Shown one piece after another: positions 52,201-62,058 of a stretch of 64,000 bases of DNA. Position 1 is the first letter of the stretch, and every line of letters begins with the position of its first letter. The stretch is from Raphanus sativus (taxonomy: Eukaryota > Streptophyta > Magnoliopsida > Brassicales > Brassicaceae): NCBI RefSeq assembly GCF_000801105.2, contig NC_079517.1, positions 14,446,001-14,510,000 on the forward strand, written 5' to 3'. Under the pieces are notes generated by a model, which worked only from the letters and a program-made list of their open reading frames with translations, ran no database searches and was not told the DNA's origin. The translations under genes and the position numbers were made by a program.

Positions 52201-55200
52201 CTCCCTCCGCTGGTATGTTTCTTCTCTGTTCCTTCCTCCTTTCGATTCCTACCGATTATGTCTATCGGCGAACAAATATTAGGGCTAGAATTAGGGTTCT
52301 CTATTGGATACAAAAGAGGAATCGATTGAAACGGAGGAAATTATCCTGCTGCAGGTGTTTTGTTTGTATATCACAGGACACCTCGAGAAGGTATTCGATG
52401 AAGAGCATCGCAAGGAGATGCTTCGTCATGTCTATTGTCATCAGGTAAGGTACTTTCACTAAGCAGCGGTTTGGATTAGTGATCATCTTCCACAGGAGCT
52501 AATGTTGATAATTTGTTGCTTCTCAGAACGAAGATGGTGGATGGGGATTACATATTGAGAGCAAGAGCATTATGTTCTGCACCGCGCTGAATTACATTTG
52601 CTTGCGTATTCTTGGAGAAGGTCCCAATGGAGGAGGAGATAACGCGTGTAAACGGGCAAGACAATGGATTCTTGACCGTGGTGGTGTCACTTATATTCCT
52701 TCTTGGGGAAAGATATGGCTATCGGTAAAATCTTGTACACCATATGCCCGAGAGATGTTGCAGGGTTTGATTTTTTTTTTATTTTGGTATATGTAGATTC
52801 TTGGAATCTATGACTGGTCTGGAACCAATCCGATGCCTCCTGAGATATGGTTGCTACCTTCGTTTCTTCCCATACACTTAGGTTTGTTTTCTATTTTCAA
52901 AATTTTAGTAATTTATCAGCTTAAAATCCATTTTTTTTTAAATGTTTGTGTTGATGTCGCAAAATATAATACAGCGAAAACTTTGTGCTATTGCCGGATG
53001 GTTTACATGCCAATGTCGTATCTATATGGAAAGAGGTTTGTTGGTCCAATAACACCTCTTATTCAACAACTGCGTGATGAACTCCTTTTGCAACCTTACG
53101 AAACTATCAACTGGAACAAAACCCGGCGTCTATACGCACAGGTATGCTTGACCGTTTTTAATCTTCAATTTTTTTTTTTATGTCATTGTTAACATAAACA
53201 TTTTTATTCCTTCTTCTCGCAGGAGGACATGTATTTTCCCCATCCTTTGGTTCAAGATTTGGTTTGGGACGCTCTTTACGTCTTTGTGGAGCCGTTCCTT
53301 ACCCGTTGGCCGTTAAACAAACTTGTGAGGGAAAAAGCTTGCCGGCTGGCTATGAAACACATACATTACGAAGATGAGAATAGCCGTTATATCACCATCG
53401 GATGTGTTGAGAAGGTAAATTAGTGAATGACCCCTTCTACAAATCAGGCATATCACTCTCTTAATAACGTATGAATGGATACTAAGTTGAACCTTTTTTT
53501 ATTTTATTTTGTAGGTATTGTGCATGCTTGCATGTTGGATTGATGACCCTGATGGAGACTACTTTAAGAAGCATCTTGCTAGAATTCCGGATTACATGTG
53601 GGTCGCTGAAGACGGAATGAAAATGCAGGTGACTAAAGGAGTGAAAATCAGATTCTTTTTGTATATTCTGTCTAGCAATAGAAATGTCTTTGACATTATA
53701 AATTTATGCAGAGCTTTGGAAGTCAACTTTGGGATACAGGGTTTGCGGTTCAAGCTATACTTGCGAGTGATCTTTTTGATGAAACTGGCAATGTACTGAA
53801 GAAAGGACATGATTATATTAAGAAATCTCAGGTTTAATAATTATAATTAGTGTAGCTCGAATTTCTATAAATAAGAGTTGAATGTGTTTTTCTAAATCAG
53901 AGAATTTATACAGGTTAGAGAAAACCCGTGTGGTGACTTTAAGAGCATGTACCGCCACATATCCAAAGGAGCATGGACTTTATCTGATCGAGATCATGGA
54001 TGGCAAGTTTCAGATTGTACGGCTGAAGCTTTAAAGGTAACCAATCCAGTCACTGATGCATAACAAGTTTTACTGGGCTTCCAAGAGAGTTATGCCTCAA
54101 AGTACTTCTTTGGTTTTGTAGTGCTGCCTGCTGCTCTCCACCGTGCCATCTGAGGTTGTTGGCCAGCAAATAGATCCCGAGCAGATATATGATTCTGTTA
54201 ATCTCTTGCTATCTTTTCAGGTAAGTTTACATCTGTAAGACTAATGTCCTAAAAGATTACTGGCTCTTATTAAGTTTGCAGCTAAGACTTCATTTAAATT
54301 TAGAGTGAGAAAGGAGGTGTGACTGCATGGGAACCTATCCGTGCATATGAATGGATTGAAGTAAGAGCTTGAAACACACAAGGGTGTTTGAAACTTTTTT
54401 TTTGGGAATTTGGAAATTAAACCTTTGTAAATGGTGTTTCAGTTTCTCAACCCCACAGAATTTCTTGCTAATCTCGTGGCCGAGCGTGAGTATGTGGAGT
54501 GCACCTCGTCTGTTATACAAGCTTTGGTTATTTTCCAGCAACTCTATCCAGACCACAGGACAAAAGAGATAAGCAGGTCCATCGAGAAAGCGGTGCAATT
54601 CCTAGAAAACGAACAAAAGCCAGATGGTTCATGGTATGTTACTTTAAAAACAATTCGTAAATGGTAAAGAATTATGGTTCAAGAGAACCCTAACCTAATA
54701 TTGTATTCATGATATAGGTATGGGAATTGGGGTGTTTGTTTCATTTACGCCACATGGTTTGCACTAGGCGGCCTAGCAGCTGCTGGTAAAACATATGAAA
54801 ATAGTCTTGCTATGCGTAAAGGTGTTGAGTTCTTACTCAGGACACAAAAAGATGATGGAGGTTGGGGTGAAAGCTATCTGTCATGTCCTGAAGAGGTACT
54901 TTGTACTTGCATGAATTTCACGTTAGTTATCGTACAAGGGCTGATCGTTTTAACATGTGTGTGTGTGTGATAGAGATACATACCATCAGAAGGGAAACAA
55001 ACCAACCTTGTGCAAACAGCTTGGGCAATGCTGGCTCTCATTCACGCTGGACAGGTTCAAAATATTTCATTTTGTATTTAAAAAATTTCATATCAATAAC
55101 TTTCCTCTATTTACTAGGCCGAGAGAGATCCAATACCTCTTCACCGTGCCGCAAAGCTTATCATCAATTCGCAAATGGAAGATGGAGATTTCCCTCAACA

Positions 55201-55413
55201 GGTTAGACCATCCTCTTTGGATTCAAATGATCTATGTTTATAGATTTGGAATAATTTTATGGTTATGGCATTTTGCAGGAGATAGTAGGAGTGTTCATGA
55301 AGAATTGCTTGATACACTATGCTACCTACAGAAACACTTTCCCATTATGGGCACTTGCTGAGTATCGTAAAGCTGCGTTTCTTAACTCATCAACCACATC
55401 TACAGCTTCCTAA
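41586..55413 (+). CDS. Oxidosqualene cyclase (triterpene synthase), intact across a 10-kb TE-filled intron
   Basis: Seventeen exons join without a break: 41,586-41,789; 52,027-52,212; 52,355-52,444; 52,527-52,724; 52,797-52,881; 52,975-53,141; 53,223-53,414; 53,515-53,628; 53,712-53,831; 53,914-54,036; 54,122-54,220; 54,304-54,360; 54,443-54,633; 54,718-54,895; 54,974-55,054; 55,118-55,201; 55,279-55,413. The 767-residue protein has the family length and begins [11 protein letters not shown]. The catalytic DCTAE starts at Asp486. QW motifs include [37 protein letters not shown] and [10 protein letters not shown]. The enzyme should cyclise 2,3-oxidosqualene at the ER membrane. The motif that is MWCYCR in beta-amyrin synthases reads TLCYCR (257-262); Leu at this place is the lupeol-synthase state. 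It belongs with the At1g78950-78970 group; the product cannot be read from sequence. Confidence 0.92.
42060..45740 (-). pseudogene. LINE ORF2: endonuclease, reverse transcriptase, zf-RVT
   Basis: The order on the minus strand is: APE-type endonuclease ([37 protein letters not shown]; about 45,740-45,000), a linker, reverse transcriptase ([20 protein letters not shown], catalytic FADDILIFF; 44,360-43,300), then the zinc-knuckle zf-RVT part ([28 protein letters not shown]; ends 42,060). In-frame stops occur at the first Trp of the endonuclease (TGA near 45,723), after HPEF (TAG) and after LPTET (TAA). A frameshift lies near 42,780. It cannot produce active protein. Confidence 0.92.
45782..46537 (-). 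pseudogene. LINE ORF1 (nucleic-acid-binding), 5' truncated
   Basis: Contains one CCHC knuckle, [14 protein letters not shown], after [13 protein letters not shown], the usual end of plant LINE ORF1. A low-complexity Ser/Pro/Lys-rich tail follows (46,285-45,782). An in-frame stop separates the knuckle frame (ends 46,298) from the tail. The N-terminal DUF4283-like part is absent. Confidence 0.75.
46778..47759 (-). mobile_element. Non-autonomous Helitron
   Basis: Minus strand: 5' TCTATACTATTAAATTAACC at 47,759 (preceded by A), 3' hairpin CCGTGCTTTTGAAACGTGG (46,808-46,790), then ATCAAAAT and CTAG ending at 46,778, followed by T. Length 982 bp. The inside contains AACCCGAA-type motifs and no gene. 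Confidence 0.75.
48289..49172. mobile_element. TIR element hosting a hAT MITE
   Basis: Left GACAATTCTCTCGAAT...AGCCTTTTTAAAATTTTTGTC and ACAAAATAG match, in inverted form, the right end ATTTTGTGAAAATAAACTAA...AGGGAACTTCTCTA. The element is probably a Mutator-type MITE of about 325 bp before it was split by the hAT MITE at 48,311. Confidence 0.55.
48303..48877. mobile_element. hAT-type MITE rich in AACCGAACC repeats, with 8-bp target duplication
   Basis: The element is 48,311-48,869 (559 bp). Ends are TAGGAGTGGGCA and TGCCCATCCCTA (reverse TAGGGATGGGCA, 10 of 12 matching). Both sides carry TCTCGAAT (48,303-48,310 and 48,870-48,877). The inside is AACCGAACCGA-like, related to the MITE at 12.5 kb. 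It is nested in another TIR element. Confidence 0.88.
49170..49214. repeat. AT dinucleotide microsatellite
   Basis: About 22 AT units. Similar shorter AT tracts occur at 20,060-20,080, 28,408-28,429, 33,798-33,831, 38,646-38,676 and 50,612-50,634. Confidence 0.95.
49325..50345 (-). mobile_element. Non-autonomous Helitron
   Basis: Minus strand: 5' TCTATACTATTAAAAATGAG at 50,345 (preceded by A), 3' hairpin CCGCGCTTCAAAAGCGCGGG (49,355-49,336), then TCAAAAT and CTAG ending at 49,325, followed by T. Length 1,021 bp. Contains four tandem units of TTGTTTGGAAA...GATAGTAGTATAAA near 49,745-49,890. Confidence 0.78.
50346..51317 (+). mobile_element. Probable Helitron, head-to-head with the previous one
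   Basis: The 3' end has an imperfect hairpin (ATCCGTGCATGAGCACATGA) and CACCTAG at 51,311-51,317 followed by T. The presumed 5' part, TATTTGAGAAGTCAGTTT (about 50,350), resembles the start of the Helitron at 21,966. The first bases seem removed or displaced by the neighbouring insertion. Confidence 0.5.
51360..51890. mobile_element. TIR-like remnant with GGAGAATTGCCC end
   Basis: The right end AACTTTATATCTTGGAGAATTGCCCTTTGG and left part GAAAATACCCAAAATAGCAC are of the type I know from short crucifer Mutator-like elements. Inverted pairing between the two ends is weak. No coding capacity. Confidence 0.35.
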
Positions 55414-55590
55414 ATAAATGTTCACATGATATTTAAGACAAAACAAAAGGGGTATTCAGATGTATGTTAAGTATCCACTCAAAAAGTATCCATTTGAACA
55501 AAATAACAAATTGTAACACTACAAATGTTAAAGTATTCAGATGCATGTTTATGAAAAAAAGTAAACAAAAAAATATTTTGTGAAATAGTT
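55414..55590 (+). other. 3' untranslated region of the cyclase gene
   Basis: Starts TAAATAAATG right at the stop codon, with an AATAAA-like signal at 55,412-55,418 and AT-rich sequence up to the tail of the next LINE. About 180 bp remain of the native downstream region. Confidence 0.5.
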
Positions 55591-57712
55591 AATTTTTTTT
55601 TCTTCAAGAGAGAAAATTGTATTAAGACATCCAAAAGGATGGAGAATAACAACCTACTGCTGAGCATATATAACTTACTGCTGAGCATATACAAAAAGAG
55701 CAGATTCATCCCAAAAAATCTAAACAAAGAACACCTAAAATCACTAACCAAAAAATCACCACCTGATCACTACAGATTACTACAACAAATAGACTTAGCC
55801 TTTATCAGCCAACAAGAGATTGCCCAACCAATCCGGCGCACCCCCAGAGACATACGATTGTCCCCATTGTGGTTGATGGGCACTCTTTGCTATTGCAAAG
55901 GCACTTCTATTTGAGGAACGAGATTCAATCACACACTTCCAACCTCTAAAAGAATCCAACAGAGGTTTAACCGAATGGTACATTGATAGGAAGGAAGGCC
56001 AAGCTCTTGGACGTTGTAATGCTTTCAGTAAAGTCGCATCCTCCCCTGCAAAAATAACCTTGCCAATGCCATGTGAAACCATCAATTCAAGGGACCAGTA
56101 AAGAACCAGTCGCTGCACTTCCTGCAGATCACTAACATTCACAAATGTTCTTCTACTATGCAGCAGCGAATCACCCTTGTAGTTTCTCACAATCCAGGCC
56201 GCACCAAGCCTTTTGCTCTGTTGAGACCAAGAATATCCATAATTGCATTTCAACCAAAACCTCTCCGGTTTACTCCACGATTTAACCTGAGGTCTAGCAG
56301 GTTGAGTCTCTCGTTTATCTCCCTCTTGGTCTAGCTTTTGCGCTTCCTCCCATACTGCAGCCTCATCATAGGCCTTACCCACGATATCTTCCGCTCTGAA
56401 TTCTGAACCTTCAAACAAGAATTTGTTTCGATTCTTCCAGAGGAACCAAAGTATCCAAGGATAGCCCTTCCAGATTTCCTTAGGAATTCTTATATTCTTG
56501 CTCATTTGGAAAAGATAGTGGAAGTTCACAAAGATGGAATCAGCATGGAAGCCATTCATTGGTGATGGGAAATTGGACAAAGCCCACACTTGTCGAGCCA
56601 CATCACACGTGAACAGCACATGGTTTGGGGTTTCCAAATATATTCCACAGTGTTGGCAAACCGGGTCAACCTTCATGCCACGATGCTGAAGTTCATTTGC
56701 CACCGGTAGGATGCTTGATATAGCTCTCCACATGAACGTTTTGATCTTGGGGGTAGTGAGAGCATTCCAAGCCGCTTCTTTAAGGCCATTGATGGATGGT
56801 TGCATCCTGGCTTCCTGAAACTCCTCTGATAACAGGTCCTGCACAGCTAACCAGTTACCCGATCGCACCGTATAAGCACCACTTTTAGTATGTTTCCAAC
56901 ACCAAAAGTCATCAACTGCTACCACCGGTGTCTTCCTTAGGATGATTGCCACATCTGCTGGGAAGAAGTTCTCCTCCAGCAAAGCTTTTTTCCAGGCACC
57001 CGTCTCTTGATCGATAAGATCACTAACCTTTAGCTCTAGATCAATGATCAGATTCTTCATCCAGGGGTTCCTTCTTCCACCAAAATCACACCATGGATCT
57101 GTCCAAACATTCAAGGATTTACCATTCCCAAGTTCTTTCCTCAGACCTGTCATGAGTAAATCTCTTCCAAACATAAGGCTCCTCCAGCCATAAGACGGTC
57201 GCGAGCCCATCTTTGCTTCAAGGAAAGAACTTGAGTCAAAATATCTGCTTTTCAACAGTCTAGCAAGCAAGGAGTTTGGAGATTGCAGAATTCTCCAACA
57301 TTGCTTCGCCAGTAATGCTTGATTGAAGCATTGCAGATTTTTGAACCCCAGGCCACCTAGTTCACGGGGTAGGCACAGCTTATCCCATCTCATCCAATGG
57401 ATCTTCCTCTTGTGTTCCACCGTATGCCACCAAAAGTCAGCCATAGCACTGGTGAGATTCGATATGGTTGTTTTTGGCAATTTGAAACAGCTCATTGCGT
57501 AGACTGGGAATGCCATAGCTACCGCTTTGAGGAGCACTTCTTGAGGGCCCGAACCCGTTCACTGCTAGGAAACTCATTGGATTCTTCAGTTTCCAATTGA
57601 TTTTGGAGAAGCACAATCTTTTCCTTGGCATTAAGATTGAAGTTTTTCTTCCACTTACAAAGGTCTTGGCGACATCTTCTGATACGCTTCATCACTTTAT
57701 CGCCACCATTAC
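55591..57712 (-). mobile_element. LINE retrotransposon with reverse-transcriptase core deleted
   Basis: The poly-A tail (poly-T at 55,591-55,601) marks the 3' end. The body is interrupted at 57,712 by an LTR element; its 5' part should continue beyond the window. It is a different LINE family from the one in the cyclase intron, because it ends with an RNase H domain. Confidence 0.88.
55795..57712 (-). pseudogene. LINE ORF2 remnant: linker fused to RT C-terminus, zf-RVT and RNase H
   Basis: From the left end of the LTR element the frame reads RRCRQDLCKWKKNFN...RVRALK, the linker that normally precedes reverse transcriptase. At about 57,545 it jumps straight to EVLLKAVAMAFPVYAMSCFK, which normally follows it. 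All catalytic RT motifs are absent and the two sides are out of frame. The downstream 580-codon frame is intact: RT C-terminal part, zf-RVT (TTPKIKTFMWRAI, CQHCGIYLETPNHVLF) and an RNase H-like domain (LGAAWIVRNYKGDSLLHSRR ... LVLYWSLELM). Confidence 0.9.
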
Positions 57713-60700
57713 TGTAACACCCCCGAACCGTCCTAGACATAAGTCGAACCACCGGCCAACAATCAAACAAGAACATGACCGACGGAGCGACCAACGCCAA
57801 GGGTTGGAGATGAAAGGCCATTCGGCCAGCCAACAATCAAACAAGAACATGACTGACCGTCCAACCCAACACCGTGGTCCGGAAGCGCTACGTGACGGGC
57901 TAGGGACGATCCGGTCAGAGTCACAAAATTTACTCCACGACTTAGACCAGTTCATCCACTAACTCGTCCCGCTAACTCAAGACATAAGGCTTTGCAACCC
58001 GTATCGAGAGTTAACGGTTTCCGTTAGATCGAGGCCTAAGGCTTTTCAACCCGTACAACGACCTAACGTTGTGTTAGACCGGACTAGTCAAATATCAGAG
58101 TACTCATGAAGCGCATATAAAACAATTACTTTATTGATTCAATGAAATATTCGTACAGCAAAACAATTCAAGACTGGCGCCCGGCCTAATGCCAAATCGA
58201 GTCAACTAAACACAAACCACAAGGTACCATTTACAAAAGGCATGAAAATCTACACCGGCGGTCCTAACGTCCAGCACCAAGCTATCCGATCGTCCTACTA
58301 AAGAAACCTGCAAAAAGGACAACGGAGAGGGATGAGTAATCTAATGTTACTCAGTGAGCTATAATCCCCTAGTTAACCATGTATACGCCTGAGTTCAATA
58401 CTCGTGTAGTGTTAGACATCTAGACTATACAAGCATCATCAATCGGTCGACCAACAATCAGACAAGAACATGATCGGCCAACCAATGATACCACATAGCT
58501 GTAATATCCACCACCCTTCACAAGCAATCCTTCAGACACATACATGCCAACATCAGGCCTACACTAAACAATACACAGCAAACAACAATCACAACTACTA
58601 TCTAATAAACCGGTTACTAAGTTAGACTTGGCCTACTGCCAGGATCTAACTTCAAGTAACAGGAAACCTGCAAGCAAATCAATCAACCACAAGCACAATA
58701 ATAATCATCACTCGAGACTAACATAAATAAGATAAACAGCGGAATATAATCCACCATTAGCATAATAATAAATATATGCCTCACTATGGCTATACTTAAT
58801 AACACAACCGTACTTCTCACTTTCTCAACCACGGAACACCTAACTCACAGCCACAAAGGCACGCGAGCTAGAACATCCAATGAAACTGACATGTAACCCC
58901 GATAAGGTGTCACACGACGAAGCATGCTTTCTAGCAACCTCTCCGTACAGAGCATGCTTTATGCAACCTCTCTGCCCAGCCGCGTAGGGACATACTCTAG
59001 CAACCTTCCTTGCCGCAAACTAACATGTAATACCCACAAAGGATACCACATGACGGAGCATGCTTTCTAGCAACCTCCCCGTACAGAGCATGCTTTATGC
59101 AACCTCTCTGCCAAGCCGCGTAGGGACATGCTTACGTAACTTTCCTTGCCGCGTAGCATTGCTGATCAGGCAAGCTATCAACACAACTCAACATCATACC
59201 AATAGTACCAGGAGTCCAGCCTATATGACTTAGGACCCCGAGTAGTAACATATAATAAACTAAATAACAATATCAACAATAATCAAATCAACCGGTTAGT
59301 CACTCCCTTACCAAGAGATGACTAACCTCAAACAACAATCAAGCAAGCAAGCAATCTAACAACCTAACGATAATATCTAAGCATTCAGCAATCGCTAACT
59401 AACCAATCAACCTAACCATTAGCATGCTACTACGATTCTCAAGCAATAACTAGGCATGCTATCAACCAATCAATATCAACTATAAACTAATCAAACCGTT
59501 ACTTAGTTTAGACCTGGCCTCCTGCCATGATCCAACCTCCAAATAACGGGAACCTGCATGAAAACAGCTTAGCAAACAATTGACTATAACTCACAGTGTT
59601 CTTTGCCGATAAGCAGCTGGTTGATCGGAGAGGACTTAGCCAAAACCCAACCTTCACATCTTGAATGGACTGGACTGGACTGATCTTGACTTGGACAGAA
59701 CCTCTCCTGGTACTGGTCTGGACAGAACTCAACTCGAGCAGAACCTCCCCTAGCTGCTGGACTATTTCTTCGGACTTTTGGCAGAGTATCGAGCTTCGGA
59801 ACTTCGACTGAACTGAACCACTAGATCTGAACTAACCTTGGACAGCACCTCCACTTGATCACCAGAGAATATGACTGACTTGGACGAATTGATTTGGACA
59901 GAGCCTTCCCAAGGCACTCACTCGAAATCAGTAGAGAAACTGATCTCGAAAACTCTCTAAAATGCTCGAAAAAGATCGGAACCTCTTGCTTTCTTTTTCT
60001 ACTTTCTCTCTCTCTCTCTCTAGCAACGTTTGAGACTGATTTTGAAAGGTCTGGATGAATGAAATGGCAAGGGGTCGTGGGGTATTTATAGTATACACCA
60101 ACCAGTAAGGTTTCACCACCCAAGTGCCAGTGTGTCGTCTCGCATGCTTCCGGTTGCATGCGTCGCGGCACCTCGTGCTCCACATGGCGGTCAGCATGGA
60201 TCAAACTCATGCAGGATGACACCTCTCTCCTGCCTGGACGACCAGATGTCTCTCAGGATGGCTGGATCACATGCACGGCGACACACAGTGACCACATGTC
60301 GATCTGCATGCTTCGATCGGAGGTTGCGCGGCACCTCGTGCTTCTGTGTGTCAAGCTGCATGTCTTGGCTTCATGCACGGCGACACCTCGAGCTTGCCTT
60401 GACACTCAGCTGATTAGGGGATAGACATCACGTCCTGATCACTTGAATTGAGACACCTCGAGCTTCTCGGTTCATTTGTGCGGTTTCGGTCCTTCTGGTG
60501 AATTTTCGACCCGCGATCAATCTTGAATATTTTTCCGCTCCTGTTCTGATGCTCTGAATATTATTAATAGACTCCATAAGGATTCTGAACTTGAAGAAAA
60601 ATATCTCATGAGCCTCCGGCTTCCTCGAAAATCCACGATACCGAAATTAGGGTTTTCGGCCGACTTCGGGTTTTCCCGTCGTGCTTGCTTCCCGTCATGC

Positions 60701-61169
60701 TTGCTTCCCGTCCTGCTTGATTTCCGTCCTGCTTCCGACTTATAATGTCTCTGAAATAATATTCCGCTCATACGAAGTTTCGGGGAAAACTTAGTGGCTA
60801 AGTCACGTCAGGCTTCGAAAACGTCGAGCTTCTATCCCGTCGTGCTTCCAAAAATGTGATGCTTCCAAAACGACCGTCTGATCAATCCAAGTCACTTCTA
60901 AAAATGGTAGAGCAGCTTATCTGACTCCTAGTTCACTCACGATCAATTCTTCGACCACGCCGTACTTTGAAACTTCTCGGTTGGTCCGTATCGCCCGCGG
61001 TTCGATCATCAATTGATGCTCGACCAATCTTCTATTTTCTCTGAACCATGTTAAGTTTGAAATGATCAAAACTTAACATTTCTCCTCATCCTTTGATTCC
61101 CAAAAGCTTGGCTCAAAACTCCAACTTTGTCGATCTCGACCATTTTACCCCTAAGGGCGGGTTATCACA
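57713..61169 (-). repeat. 3' LTR of the LARD-like element (3,457 bp)
   Basis: In element orientation it starts TGTGATAACCCGCCC (61,169) and ends GGGTGTTACA (57,713), so TG...CA. Bases 57,713-59,654 recur at 62,059-64,000 with one difference seen (T at about 58,332 against C at 62,678). A minus-strand TATA box CTATAAATA is at 60,091-60,083. Internal repeats: a unit of about 136 bp present twice (58,888-59,160; AGCATGCTTTCTAGCAACCT), and CCAACAATCAAACAAGAACA-like phrases at 57,760, 57,828 and 58,448. Confidence 0.88.
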
Positions 61170-62058
61170 TTCTCCCCCCCTTAATAGAATTCGTCCTCGA
61201 ATTCTTAGATGTGTAACTGCTCAGCTTCACAACATGCTCTCCCTTAATGAGAATTTCTCCTTGGATCACTTCGTCTCGCGGTCTTGATTACTTGATGTGC
61301 TTCTCATCGGTTTGCCCTTGGAATCTCCCTTTCAGTTTCTTTGGTTCCCACCCAGACTTCTGGTTCTGAACTTGCTCTATCTTGATGTTTCTTTCATAAT
61401 GAAATCTCCATATCGCTATACTCTGTCCACCAAAGTTTCTTGAGTGTCCTTCACAATCGTCTTCATATCTCCTTAGTTGAATGATCACTGAATCGTCATC
61501 TTGCTTTGCCTCTGCCATAGCACTGATTTCCCATGATACTATCCTTTCCTTCGGATAGATCATTCTTGCTCCTGATTACTCAATCCTTTTTTCGATCTTC
61601 CTTTACCCAGATACTGCTGAAGTCTTTTTCCAACGAAGTCTCGGTTCTCTCCATCTGTCCAGTCCATTACCAATGTCCAGTCCTCTGAACCATCTTCACT
61701 CTATCTCTTTGGCTTTGGGTTTTTGGCCTTGAACTCCTTTCACTTTAAGGTTTTCACCATTAAAGTGCCGATCAACGAACGCACTTACAAGCTGCAACTT
61801 AAAGAACACTCACACACAAGTTAGTCAACAACTAACCCAACAAACACTAACCACAACCTAACCGCAATGCTAGCAAGCAACCTAGCAATTCTAGACTCCA
61901 CTATCTAATCCTAATTCTTAAAACAATAAATCCTATCGCTGGACGTGACCGGTTTCCCTAATGCCTTTTGTGACTCATTTGACTCGATAAAATATTTGAA
62001 AACCGATTAAATCATGAGTTCTGGAAGCATGGACGTAACCATGCTCTGATACCACCAC
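61170..62058 (-). other. Internal non-coding domain of the LARD-like element
   Basis: Holds the primer-binding site at its right, the polypurine tract at its left, and between them about 850 bp with no pol sequence. Such short conserved internal regions usually keep packaging signals so that a related autonomous element can mobilise them. Confidence 0.7.
61288..61563 (-). CDS. Short reading frame inside the LARD-like element
   Basis: 91 codons, hydrophilic (MIYPKERIVSWEISAMAEAK..., ...KGRFQGQTDEKHIK). It is the only frame of note in the internal part. It lacks zinc knuckle, protease or any other gag/pol motif, so it may be a remnant or chance frame. Two Trp-rich, charged segments could be leftovers of a gag. 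Confidence 0.2.
   Translation of the reverse strand: MIYPKERIVSWEISAMAEAKQDDDSVIIQLRRYEDDCEGHSRNFGGQSIAIWRFHYERNIKIEQVQNQKSGWEPKKLKGRFQGQTDEKHIK

Noticed and set aside
57692..57962. Frames of 87-121 codons at the left LTR end, repeated at 61,975-62,301
   Set aside because: Both are LTR sequence; repetition reflects the two LTR copies, not a gene family.
59821..60424. Several overlapping frames of 74-133 codons
   Set aside because: All lie in the GC-richer part of the LTR, lack domains and differ on each strand.
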